Origin: Phoronis australis
Taxonomy: Eukaryota > Phoronida > Phoronidae
Assembly (NCBI GenBank): GCA_002633005.1
Contig: NMRA01000147.1
Coordinates: 609,179-673,178, forward strand
Direction of reading: 5' to 3'
Length of the DNA stretch: 64,000 nucleotides
The notes beneath the pieces were generated by a model. It had not been told where the DNA came from. It searched no databases and saw nothing but the letters and a program-made list of their open reading frames with translations. A program made the position numbers and the translations under genes. This document shows positions 48,701 through 59,900 of the stretch, one piece after another (position 1 is the first letter of the stretch; each line of letters begins with the position of its first letter).

Positions 48701-51700
48701 ACAGACCTTCATTTTGAGATTACATCAGGTTTTCTAATGAATACACATACTGTAGATTCAAAAACTGTAAGCATACATAAACTAAATTTTAACAAAGTCC
48801 ACCCACTGTCTACCAATGTCAGAGACTTGTTTCGTTGAAAAGTGTCCACTGATTGCCTATTGATGGAAGTGCATGCTTTGCTTTACATAAGAATAGAAGT
48901 TGAAGCTTTGCTAAACATATAAAGTATCTGATAGAGCTTTGCTTATGAGGATAGAAGGTGTGGCTTTTTGCAAGGTGGAGTTTTGGCTAGATGGAGGAAA
49001 GATAGGCTGGACTACATAGGAGATGACATTGTTCTTAATGAATGAATGGAATAGGTGGACTTGCTTGCAAGATAAATAAACTGTGGACGTTCGATTCTCC
49101 AAAGACCAACAGTAGGCAGGGTTTCACTTATTGATTGTAAGAAGATGCATTTTTACTCAATGGTGGAAAAGGTAGATTTTACTAGTAAGATAAATAAATG
49201 TCAGAGCTTTTATTGCCTGCAAGACATACAAAACACAGAACTTTTCAGAAAAATGAGAGCTAGGCTTACATATCCAAGAGGTGAAAGGTGGTGCATTACT
49301 CATGAAATGGTTGGCAGGAGAAATATGATCTGCACACAGGGCGAAGTTTTGCAAAGCCAATGACAGAAGGCCAATCCTTCTTTGTCATATGAACTTAAGT
49401 TGAAATTTTGTCCATAATGATAGAAATAAGGTTTTAATACCTGCGCAGACTTCAGATGGTATAAAACCCACAAGCCAGCAACAGCCACATAGATGACAAT
49501 GGTGTGTTGATTACAAAGTGAAAATCCACAGAGAAATGCACCAAGACAGGCAATCTGAAATTATTTGAAGAAAATAGTCAAATTTGATGCAAAACCCCAG
49601 TAATCATTTGACACATCTAGACAGTGCTTTTGTGCATTTACTAAGATTCTGTGATCACCGAAGATATAGAATTTTATGTGTCTACCACAATAAATACTTA
49701 AAAGTATTTGAAAAATTCAATCTTTGGTAACAAAATTAGCCAATTACCTTTATTTTAAAAATATTTCATTCTAGGTAAACGTCTGGCTCCTAGCACTCAA
49801 ATTATCGCAAACCTATCTCAACAGGTAGGCAATACATACAAGATTCTTCTCTCTCCTCGGACATCCCTCCAGGTACACGCAGCTCATCAAAATAGCTGAA
49901 GTGAAGAAGTTATTCAGGCTAAACACTTCTGCACCTGTAGCCCATAACCATGGCAACTTACTGATGGAGAACATCGCTACAGCAACAAGTCCCGCCGGGA
50001 CAAAAGATGAGGACAACCTGGAAGACAGGAATTAATATGAAGGCTATTTAAATGTGGCAAGTTACTGTTACAGTAATTAGTCTGAACAGTACCTGAAGTT
50101 ATGGCCATAAGATATCAAACTCACATTAAAAATAAATACAAAGACAACCATGAATTTATTTACCTATTAAAATTCTCGATTACATTATGTTTTTGGCCTA
50201 AGTAAGAGTGAAATTCTGACAACCAACGCAGCTACCGAAAACTGCATGTTTCAGAAGACAACACAATACAGACACAACACTTCATTCTTACATCAGAACA
50301 TCGCCAGGACAACGAGAAGAGTCTCAAAGAATTGACAACACAAGTATGGGCAACAGGGCAAACAATAATTGACTACACAGTGAACACGTTTGTGCAAGAT
50401 AACCTGGTTGATAGACTTTTAATATTAAAATTTTGCTTTTGAAATTATTGGCATAGTTTGTAGAAATACCATTCCCACCTAACATACCTGATGAAGAGAC
50501 AGACATATTAAGGCTCGAAAGCTAGTGTTAGTGTTTTACCTGATTCTACATTTGTCTAATTTTATCTGATCTCGACATATTTCCTTTTCAACCATTCCCA
50601 CCGATAAATTGTCGAGGACAGAAGAGTCTGTTCCAAAAATTTTTTTCTCAAATGCCCTCAAGCAATCGAGTAGGGTCATTATCATGTGCTTATACTTACA
50701 AATGAGCTGTTTTACATGGGACATTGTCAGCAAGAAAAGTGATTTTCAGCTTCAACGTGTAATGGAACCTACAACCCTCTATCCCTCTATGTCACAGTCT
50801 AATGCTCTGTTGGCGGAGCTAAACCTCACTTAATAAATGGCAGTGTATTTAAGTAGTACAGACACCAGCCTTGACTTCAACATACGTCTGGCAGACAATG
50901 GCAAAGGTCTCAAAATGAGTCAGATATAGACCACTATTTATCTTAGACAAAGCTAAAGTTCTTCACAAGTTCACCGTTGTAATTCAAATATACTGTTTTT
51001 CATGTTTTCAGCTTCAAAGCATGTACACAGAAATGTTACGTAATTATCTCCTCAGAGAAATTGCTGTGGCTTTTAACAACATTAAAGAACACTTTAAAGA
51101 ATCAATATTCATGAGATATTTACCTCAAGGTGGTCAGCATAAGAAGACCACTGGCCAAGGCAGATACAAGCGCATTAATTAAGTTGACCCTCCACGCCAC
51201 ACTGCCCACTGGTATAAATTTAATGGCCAGCCAGGCCATCAGGGTAAACAATGGGTAGCCAGGGGGGTGAGCTACCTGCAAGAAGCAAAGATGATAGAGG
51301 TAGAAGGGGAGGAGGCAACCATGCATTGCCCTATGTTAGATCCTCCATTAGTGCATTGTGTACTTAACGAAATCACACAGATACCTAAAGGATCCAAGAA
51401 GAACAAAATGACAAGTAACAACAAAAAGAAGGAAAAGAAGTGTAAACATTCGGACAGCTTACAGCAAAATCTCGCCATTTTCAGACAAAAATAATCGCCA
51501 AAATTGAACCTTTTTCATTTTTTCAAGGGTTTCAAACATTGTTGCGAATGCCTACAATTTTCAAAATATTTTCCTTTTTGTTACTATGGTACAGAAATGG
51601 CAAAGCATCATTCTGGTATTTACACAATTTATGAAAACATGGGAAATGAAATTTTAACCTATCCACCACATTGTGTCTGAAATTGGTGAAATTTTACCAC

Positions 51701-53366
51701 AGCTCCTATACAGACACAGTGTAAAAAAGTACTTAGCAGCAACATTTCTGAGATAGGTTGCATTAACCTAAATGTGCTATCGTTTTCAAATAAATTGTTC
51801 TTCAATGTAATTCTCATCAAGAAATAGAGAAAATCTAAGATGATAATGTATACGTACACCAAGTTCATGTGCAGCAGCTATTATCTCCCCTGAAAATACA
51901 AAAATACAAGATGGTGAATAGCATTTTACTTTTGATCAACGGTGTACAATGTTCATACTTCAGAACTGTTTGCAACCAGGGATTGCTTATATTTAAATTT
52001 GTGAGGACTCTAGTTCAACAGTCAACAAAGTACTATGTTGTAACTACTGGACAGAAATATGTTTCTTTAGTTCAGGTCAATTTTAGCCTAGTTCTTGCAA
52101 CTAAAATGCAGTTAGGTGTCTGCCTACATAGACAGCTGGATAGAATGCGAAAGCGATTTCTAGGGCTGTGCTCATATTTTAAAAAACTACATATTTGACT
52201 TTTTATATGGAAACTAACTGTGCTGACAGACCTGTTAGATGTTTAATGTTACACTCTAACAAGCTCTTAGTGGCTCTAAGTATCCTGAAAGCAGCAGAAT
52301 GCAAACACAAAGATACATTCTGTGTGATTAGGTTTGTGTCAGTGCTGCACATTTACTACAAATGAACAACAGCACAGGAGCGTGACCTGTTTTAGATTCT
52401 ATCGTTGCCGAGCAGCACCTACATGATACTACCGGTAATTAGATTATTGAGGTAATCTCTCTGCAATCCTGTTGTGACAGCTAGCCTTTGTTGTAGGTTA
52501 CTTGATGTGAGTCAGAAGACGTTATGGTGCCATTTTGTTTGAAAAAATGATGTATAGTTCATCTAAGCAATGTAGTTCTGTAGCAAATCTGCCGACCTGA
52601 GAAATCAAGCAAGAAATCATCAAGTCCTCATTCACATTCAACTATGAACCCTTAATAAAGACTACTCAATAAAGAACGGTGCTAACTGAAAATTGCGTAA
52701 TATCCTGATCCCAAAGATCTCGTTTTGTCTTAATTTCGGTAATTCTTCACCTATTTAGCACACAATATGGCAGACATGTGAAATTCTTTTATGTTACATT
52801 CCTCAACGAAAGTAAAGATTAAGAACAGTTTAGTCTACCACAAGTATGGTTTGAAGTGTTTAGATGAGGTTCATTTTTTGAAGTTAACACTATTTCCAAG
52901 AAAGGTAACCAGCCATTAAAAATGAAAAATGACCATTTTGCTAATTATTTTGTTTCTAGAAAAAAAGTACAGCACAGTAGATTTACTAAATCCGTTTTAA
53001 GTCGCACCCACCTGCATCACCACCAGGCACACTGGGGTGAAGTGTTTTGATGTAAAGAGCAGCCACAGACACTGTAACAGCCAGTGAGGCGCTGATGTCT
53101 GGTAACCAGGGTAGTTGTTCAGGAACATTGGAACCAGTCACTTNTATGGTATTTGCCGAGTTATTGTTGCCGTGACTTTCCGTGATGAATCGGCAATTGC
53201 CGTTCATCCGTAACTCATCAGATAATTCCATATCCGGTATGTGAGACCAGGGAGTTGCTCCGGATGAGCTTTTTGGGTAGATTTTTGTGCTTTGACTGCG
53301 AATTTCTTGTGAACGCAGTGGAGCAGGACACCATAAAAGGTACTGGGAGAAAGAACAATTCCTCAT
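33784..53366 (-). CDS. TMEM260: TMEM260, ER protein O-mannosyltransferase (DUF2723), 18 exons
   Basis: Minus-strand exons: 53,366-53,012; 51,889-51,858; 51,275-51,124; 50,017-49,840; 49,554-49,441; 48,166-47,987; 47,086-47,046; 46,526-46,443; 46,091-45,974; 43,564-43,491; 42,762-42,678; 42,215-42,085; 41,708-41,654; 40,907-40,756; 39,218-39,036; 38,458-38,405; 36,592-36,505; 34,074-33,784. All phases join, giving ~788 residues. Family hallmarks are PGGDAG then [10 protein letters not shown] across exons 1-2, [81 protein letters not shown] and [13 protein letters not shown]. The N-terminal half is polytopic; the C-terminal part is luminal and TPR-like. Human TMEM260 is an ER mannosyltransferase acting on IPT domains of plexins and the MET family (established knowledge). 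The ~90-residue polar N-terminal extension is unusual. Exon 1 has an N at 53,144. The exon-15 donor (GTTCGT) is weak but keeps frame and homology. Confidence 0.95.
34463..36010 (+). mobile_element. Pearl/Helentron-like element with CTCF-like motif array (TMEM260 last intron)
   Basis: A head copy ('cgaatgcatcgcaaatggtgtgctt', cut here by unrelated sequence at ~34,520-34,985) is followed by ~147-base core repeats. Each carries a CCACTAG-type motif (near 35,072, 35,217, 35,355, 35,501, 35,661 and 35,807) and 'gagatacag'. The tail 'gatgacggcaatatgcgacc' ends in an AT-rich hairpin at ~35,985. No coding capacity. Confidence 0.65.
36912..37885 (+). mobile_element. Pearl/Helentron-like element with CTCF-like motif array
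   Basis: Compact copy with all parts: head at 36,912-36,975 ('gaatgcaccgcaagtggtgtgctt'), core repeats with motifs near 37,128, 37,380, 37,433 (CCACTAGGGGGCGCC, the closest match), 37,580 and 37,732, and a tail near 37,835-37,885 ('gatggcaacgtgcacccaca' plus hairpin). It lies in the intron between the last two downstream exons before 38,405 of TMEM260. Confidence 0.7.
38564..38703. repeat. 35-base tandem repeat, four copies
   Basis: Unit 'aacaactagagaactatc' plus 'aatagtgcaagcatgta', repeated four times with single-base variants. Intronic in TMEM260. Confidence 0.95.
39630..40125. repeat. Dispersed repeat with a 33-base minisatellite expansion
   Basis: A ~210-base dispersed repeat (landmarks 'atagcccctaatgcaaa', 'agtggaacattttaa' and 'gcttcatgtgaatcca') ends in 'cctacataacctttagcgtc'. 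That end is here multiplied ~8 times as a 33-base unit (39,848-40,125). A related single copy without expansion lies at 58,640-58,885. Because 33 is a multiple of three the array reads open as [11 protein letters not shown] repeats, but nothing suggests it is translated. Confidence 0.9.
43745..45382 (+). mobile_element. Pearl/Helentron-like element with CTCF-like motif array, longest copy
   Basis: Head at ~43,745-43,815, then about ten core units with motifs near 43,828, 44,252 (GGCCACTAGGTGGTGC), 44,366, 44,643, 44,785 (GCCACTAGGGGGCAC), 44,930, 45,078 (CCACCAGGTGGCAG) and 45,223. The tail at 45,335-45,382 ends in 'gcacccacatctaaatatgt' and hairpin. Units alternate between two subtypes, one flanked by 'gcaaaat...cgaaaa' and one by 'gcacag...agtcggat'. 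It lies between TMEM260 exons at 45,974 and 43,564. Confidence 0.7.
46780..46925 (-). mobile_element. tRNA-derived SINE fragment
   Basis: On the minus strand 46,916-46,850 reads as a tRNA-like head, with A-box-like 'ttcaatggttagg' and B box GGGTTCAGTTGCC (46,867-46,855). Intronic in TMEM260. Confidence 0.55.
48455..48810 (-). pseudogene. Decayed tandem duplicate of a TMEM260 exon and flanking intron
   Basis: This block repeats 48,060-48,420 (3' part of the exon at 48,166-47,987 plus upstream intron). In the exon frame it still reads [14 protein letters not shown], then meets a stop where the functional exon continues INQSRW. It therefore cannot serve as an alternative exon without truncating the protein. 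Intron sequence of both copies aligns base by base ('tttacacagaccttcatttt', 'gtccacccactgtctaccaa'). Confidence 0.8.
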
Positions 53367-53974
53367 GGTTTGTTGAACCTTTGTTTTGTGTAAATTTATC
53401 GAGTTTTATGTTTGCTATGGATGGCTGAAGTGAAGCACCCGTGGAATTTCTAGTCTGGAGTGTCATACAGGTAGTATTATAATATATAGTGTATTGGGGA
53501 CGATCAGAAGCTGAGGACGCCTGTGTGTGTGATTTCAACAACTTCTCGATTCGATTTCTATACCTACCGTTCTTTAAGTTTATCAGCGGACCTACTTTTT
53601 AATCCACCTTTAGTATTTGGAGTTGTATTACATTCTTTCTTGCTGCGAACTTTTTGACGATGCATGGTGGCATAAGAAAAAAGCTTTTAAAGTTCGTGAG
53701 CTTTTAACATGTTCAACTTTTACCGGGCATCTTTGGCGGAAATACGACTTGATAACTGTCTTCTTTTATTGAAGAACAATGTTGTTCGCCCTCTATCGGT
53801 GATAAGTAGATCTATTTATTTAGCAAGTTTTTTTGATTATACACTTCTTTTTAGATTCATAAAATGCAATATGTCTTGCTGTTTACTAATCATGTCGTTG
53901 AGAATCTATTAGTTCAACTATTGCATAACCAAAATCGCTGTTTTTACTAAATTTACACTTCGAAAGTGTCCCGG
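53367..53974. promoter_or_regulatory. Shared upstream region of TMEM260 and the J-domain gene
   Basis: The two start codons face away from each other, 608 bases apart. No TATA box was noticed for either gene. The arrangement suggests a bidirectional promoter; this is inference from spacing only. Confidence 0.45.
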
Positions 53975-56900
53975 ATGTTCAAGTGCAGCCTACACGAATT
54001 TGAGAAGATGGCGCGAAGCGTGGAAAAGGCAAAGAATAATTTTCTTGGCCTCTTAGGCCTGCCAAAATGTGCCAGCGAGGGTATGGAAATTACATCGTCT
54101 TCCACTAAAAATCCATGCAATGTTCTCGAGCTTAGACATTTATGCCTGTCAAACTAGCTATGTTAACCGATCTTTGAAGTGACGCGGTCATTTAAACTTG
54201 TTAATGACATGTTATTGTTCTCGTCTTTGTTCATCAGACTTCATTGTTATACAGTGATATTTCCGGTTATACAGAATTGATTAAACGCACAACACTTTTC
54301 ATTGTTCACAGTCTTTATTCCGTTACGTTCGTACTTTCGGAACAAAACTCTTAACTCTCAACTGAACATAGATAAAGTAACTGACCTAGCGACATAATTA
54401 AAAGACACACGATATTTCGAAACATGCTTGTTTCATTCTCAAGTGAAGATAAAATGACGCAGTAATGCCACCACCTAGAGCATAAGCTGATGACACACAC
54501 AGTGGGACACAGCGGGTGTGAAATACTGCAAAGAATGACTAATGAAGAGGGGTAACAGGAGAGTCACACCAACAGGTGTAACGTGGGGCGTGACCCTGTT
54601 TGTTGCTCATTCAAAACAGGCTTCTCAAAAGCAATTAAAAGGGACTCTAATACCTTCAATCACAGCACATCATGCTCCACGTAGTGAATTGAAGTGTTTT
54701 CCACAATTTCTTGATGGGTGATGTTACGAAGACATTCGTTCATAGGGCATACAAATTCATAACCAACACTACACTGGACAACGGGGCGGACGTTCCCTTT
54801 AGAAATGTTATTTTTCATGACCCAAGTTGGAGGACTTCCTATTCCGATAAGAAGTAATAACATCGAGGTAATCATCAGGCTTACAAACTTTATCCCGAAC
54901 GATTATCTTGCGTGTTCATCCTGGAGGTAATTATTGGACATAACATTTTTGTAAAATACCTTTTTGGTCACACCGGTCTGACGTGCAGGTCTTCGTAGCT
55001 AATTCTGGACACACCGGTGTAACCAAAAAGATATTTTACAAAAATTTCATGTCTATTAATTACTTCCAGGATGAACATGCTATTAAGAAAATTATAAGAG
55101 ACAATCTTAAAGTTTGTAAGCCTGATGATTACCTCGATATTATTATTTACTATCGGAATAGGAAGTCCTTCAACTTGGTCATGAAAAATAACATTTCTAA
55201 AGCGAAAGTCCGCCCTGTTGCACAGTGTAGTGTTGTTTAAGAGTTTGTATGCCCTCCTATGAACGAATCTCTTCGTTCAAACGTCAAACATTGTTACATT
55301 GGTCAAACAGTTTGCAGTCTTTCCTGTCGGTTGTCTATGCATCTTCAAAATGGTGCCATCCAAGATCATTTTCTGCAATGTCACGAACGTAAAATCACCC
55401 ATCAAGAAATTGTGGAAAACACTCGATTCGGTACATAGAGCACGATGTGCTGTGATTGAAAGTATTAGGGTCCCTTTTAATTACTTTTGAGAAGCCTGTT
55501 TTGAATGAAAAGCAAACAGGGTCACGCCAAACGTTACTCTTGTTTGCATGACTTTCCTGTTACCCTCCTTCATTAGTCATTCTTTGCAGTATTTCACACC
55601 TGCCGTGTCCCACTGTGTGTGTCATCAGCTTATGCTCTGTGGTGGCATTACTGCGTCATTTTACCTTCACTTGAGAATGAAACAAGTATGTTTCAAAACA
55701 TCGTGTGTCTTTTCATTATGTCGCTAGGTCAGTTACTTTATCTATGTTCAGTTGAGAGTAGAGTTTTGTTCGGAAAGTATGAACGTTACAGAATAAAGAC
55801 TATGAACAATGAAAAGTGTCGTGCGTTTAACCAATTCTGTATAACCGAAAACTTGCTCCCGAAGTACAGCCAGTAACATTTACAAGACAATCCACCTTAA
55901 GATTCATGAAATCTGGCGTATGTGTTCTTACTAGGAAGTCAAGAGGGCGACTTATTGTATGACACCTCAGGAAAATGAAAATGAAATCACAAGGTGCATT
56001 CATTACCCTAGCCAGCCAGCTAGCTGTATGAAAACTATCGTCAATATACAGCTAGGTATTTTTTCCGTAGACCCCGAAATTGCACACAACCAGGGTAGTT
56101 CTGCTCGTCAACTCGCCGTGAAACCTGTATCAACATGTAGAGCTAAAGTCAGACCGGACGGGGTGCATGCAAAATCTGGGAATCAAACGACACTCACCTT
56201 GCCAGTTACAACCGTTAAAGTGGAAAACAATCTAATAAAAGTCATTTTCTTGCGTAATCCTTGGCCTTTTCTAACAAAGAAAAGTTATGTCGTCGTATTG
56301 AAAACAGTACGCTTGTGACACGCGCACGTGCCATTTCCTAATTTTTGTGACAACTTTGCAGCAGCAAAATTTGTTCTGAAATTCGGTTTTTCGGTATCGA
56401 AATTCTGAAAACTTATAATGAAGTGAAACCAGTTCCAATAATTTGTTGTGACGTGAACGCAACCTCTTGAAAGGACAACAGTTGATTGAAGAATTGGTGA
56501 AAAAAGAAACTGGCCAATAGGTGACACAATATTTGATGTCGCCGAAAGCCGACGCTGGAGATCGCTCCACAACTTAAGTAGCAGAATAACGGTAGAACGC
56601 CATTTTTTCCAACACCGTTAAATAATTTAGTTTATATGCGCTAACTGCAAAGCGATACCGAAGCTAGTTTACAGTGAAACAACACATGTAGTTGAGATAA
56701 ATGGTCATATATATTATGACAAACTAAACTACTACAGATATCAGTAATTACAAAAGTTATATAACATGTTGAACTGTAAAGGTGGGTGACAATCTGCCAC
56801 AGATACTCAAGGAAAACTGTAGTTTTTAATGACACTAATTTTGTGTCAGATTTTATCTTACCACTTTTTTACCCACGTTGGCGGAAAGCTGTATATTTAG

Positions 56901-59900
56901 TATACAGCTTTGTACCAGAGCTATCATTACCCATGAATGATGTTCATTTATTTCAATCTTGCATTTGATTGTTTTGTTTTCAGGCGACATCATAGACAAA
57001 TTTTTGAAGAAAGCCATGCTTGTACATCCAGAAAAGGTTAGGTTTGATTTTGTTTTGCGATCATAAATCATGATGAGCCCCTCTAGTACGTATTATTTTT
57101 TGTCAGTTAACTGTTGTTAAACTTGTTTCCATTGTTTCTGATAGTAAAATGTTGAATAACAGTGGAAGAAAGGAAGAAATCTGACTTGTGTGAATACAGC
57201 CTTAAGTGCAGTCCTAAGTGCATTATGTGACTTCATTGACTGTTAGTCTATCATTAGCTAGAATCTTCAATTGATTTAATAATTGTAATAATGTAATAAT
57301 TCTTGGTCTTCTTATTTGTATAGGATGGGAGGCCTGAAGCAACAGATCAGTTCAGAAAGCTTTCTCACGGGTTTTACAACTTTTTGAATTTTCACGGTTC
57401 TCTGCGGAACTACAGTAAGCATTATTTGCGTGAAATGGATGTCTTTGTCAATCACCTGGCATCATTGCTGCTGACATCTTGGCTGAAAACGGCTGATTTT
57501 ATCCTAGTAATAGCATGCCACCAACATGAGCATGACACTATTTTTTGCTTGTAAGTTCTCCAGTTTTCATGAATGGAATTCTTGGAGTTGAACTTTTTTC
57601 AAATTATTAAAAGAGAGTTGAATGTTTCATGGAAAACTGAATTTTAGATTTGCTAAACTGTATTTATCTGTTTTTGCAAAAGGACTGATCGTGCTCTTGG
57701 TTTTAATCATATAATTAAATGGGATGATGCTCGTCTTGTTGAGTCTGAAAATAATTTAAGATCTAGACAGATAAGAGAGTCTGTTTGGGTCAGAAGAGGT
57801 GGGTCAGCTATGAACAGGGATGATGGAGGGTATAAGTTGTCTAACAGCCTCATCACCATGCCACCTATAGTGCCCAATAACTTTGGAGGATGGCTGCTGA
57901 TAGCCAAAACTGTCAAGGTATTAAGTGGTAGTTCCTTTTTCACAAACTGTAAAGTTATGGAATTTATTGTAATTGGATGAATATTGTGTCTCGCATATGT
58001 GGCAAAAGTGAAGTCAGTGCGTCAAACAAGGCATGACAATTAAGACTTCTCTGTGGCGTTGTGAAAATTTGTGATGTGATAAATTGTGACTTGCCATTAC
58101 ATATGAATCCATTCTCTGCTAGACTCATTTCAAGATTTTTTGTTTTACCTTTCTATTACCACAAGGTTCTTTGATCCCCATGTGTTATTGCTGAAGTTCA
58201 ATTTTTCAGACTTGTGGTATTGCTCAACTTGCAAATGTGTTCACAAGGAGTCTTGTCACAACTATGATACAGAAGAAGAGGATTACTCAAGCTCTGATGA
58301 CTTCTACAGTGATGAAGAGGACGATGAAACTTACGTAATGGGATTTCCTACTGTGCCAAAAATTTCTTAATGTTGTGTAGGGCCTTATTGATAAGACTGT
58401 ATTTTAACTAAAAAAATTACAACACTATAGATTTTAACTTGGTAAGTATGTATTTTATGAAAGTAGAAAGCTTATTATGAGGAATATGATTTTTAGTCAT
58501 TAATTGCCTTGGGTCACATTACCATGTTTTTTGGTAAAATTGGCCATTCATAGCAAAATAATGGTATCAATAAGGTAATCAAATTTTATTTGACGTAATT
58601 GTTTAAGATGAGATCTCAAAAACCGCTGTAATACAGTTTTCTGTAGTTTCGTCTAATTTCCTTTTCATTTTATGCAGTAAAAGTCTTATTTTTAATAGCC
58701 CCTCATGCAAAAGTGGAACACTTTAAAAACAATTCTAACAAAAAAGTTTAGAGAACAGTGCACTAAGCATAGAATCTGGAAGTTTCATATGAATCCGATC
58801 AACCATTTCCGAGACATGGTTCCAAAGTTGTCCAAATTTGAAATTTTTATAGGGGCCTACATAACCTTAAAATGCTGCTTCTTTGTCACATACCATCGTT
58901 CTAGCAATTATGAGACATGCAGTGAATTCTGTCCGAGTTTAAGTTGTTGTGACGGTGACACGCATGCACGTAGTCATCATGACAGACAATTTCATTTGTG
59001 CTCAGTCGTCAGGATCTAGAAATCCAGGTCATTTTCTCTTGTTGTATTTTGGCCTATACTGTATTAATCAATTAAACAAGTGTTCCAATAGACTCTCATT
59101 ACTTTGAAACTTGACTAAGTCCTACTGTACTTGAGATACTGTGAGAACAGGGTGTTAGTCACAACACTGGGGCTCTCACCATGAGCTAGATTTGGATCCT
59201 TTCATGTATTTAAATTATGTAATTGCATTTGAAGCACTTTATGTCTGAAGCTCATGTGTGTATTGGTTGCTTCTGGACGACTTAGCTGATGTATATCATG
59301 CGGTGAGATGCACAATACAAACCAATTTTAACTTGATGCGTAACTTTAGACAAGAAGCTTAAAGCTTCGTTTGCCCCATTTTGCTAGCTTAAAAAGTGAA
59401 TTCCAAAATAGTGCATGTACGCGTTGCCTGTGACTTATGTTGCTCTCTCATTCAAGAACTTTTCAAGATGTATGAGTGTTGTAATGTTTTTAAATTCCAA
59501 GGTATTTTGTTTACGAATTCAATATAGACTTCTCATCAGTGGCAAAGTGCTCCTTTAACAGAACTGTTTGTTACTTTAACTGAACTGTTCGCTCCTTTAA
59601 CAGAACTGTTTGTTACTTTCAGCTGGACATGTTTTATGAAGTCCTCAGGGAAGCAGTTTTCCGTCACCGTAAGTAATGTACTGGTTTCTCTAAGTGTTTA
59701 ATACAGCTGTAAGTAATCACCTTTTGCAAAACAGTTTACTAGCCACAGCTCTAGATTTTACCATTTGTATTTCAATTTAGCACCAGCATTTAAACAAGAG
59801 TGCAGGTGGTCTGATGTCTTTTGCAGTACATCAGGCGTTTTCAGGCCACAAGGCCGAGTCCAGCACCAGCGCTTAGTACCTAAACATCTTATCCGAGCTT

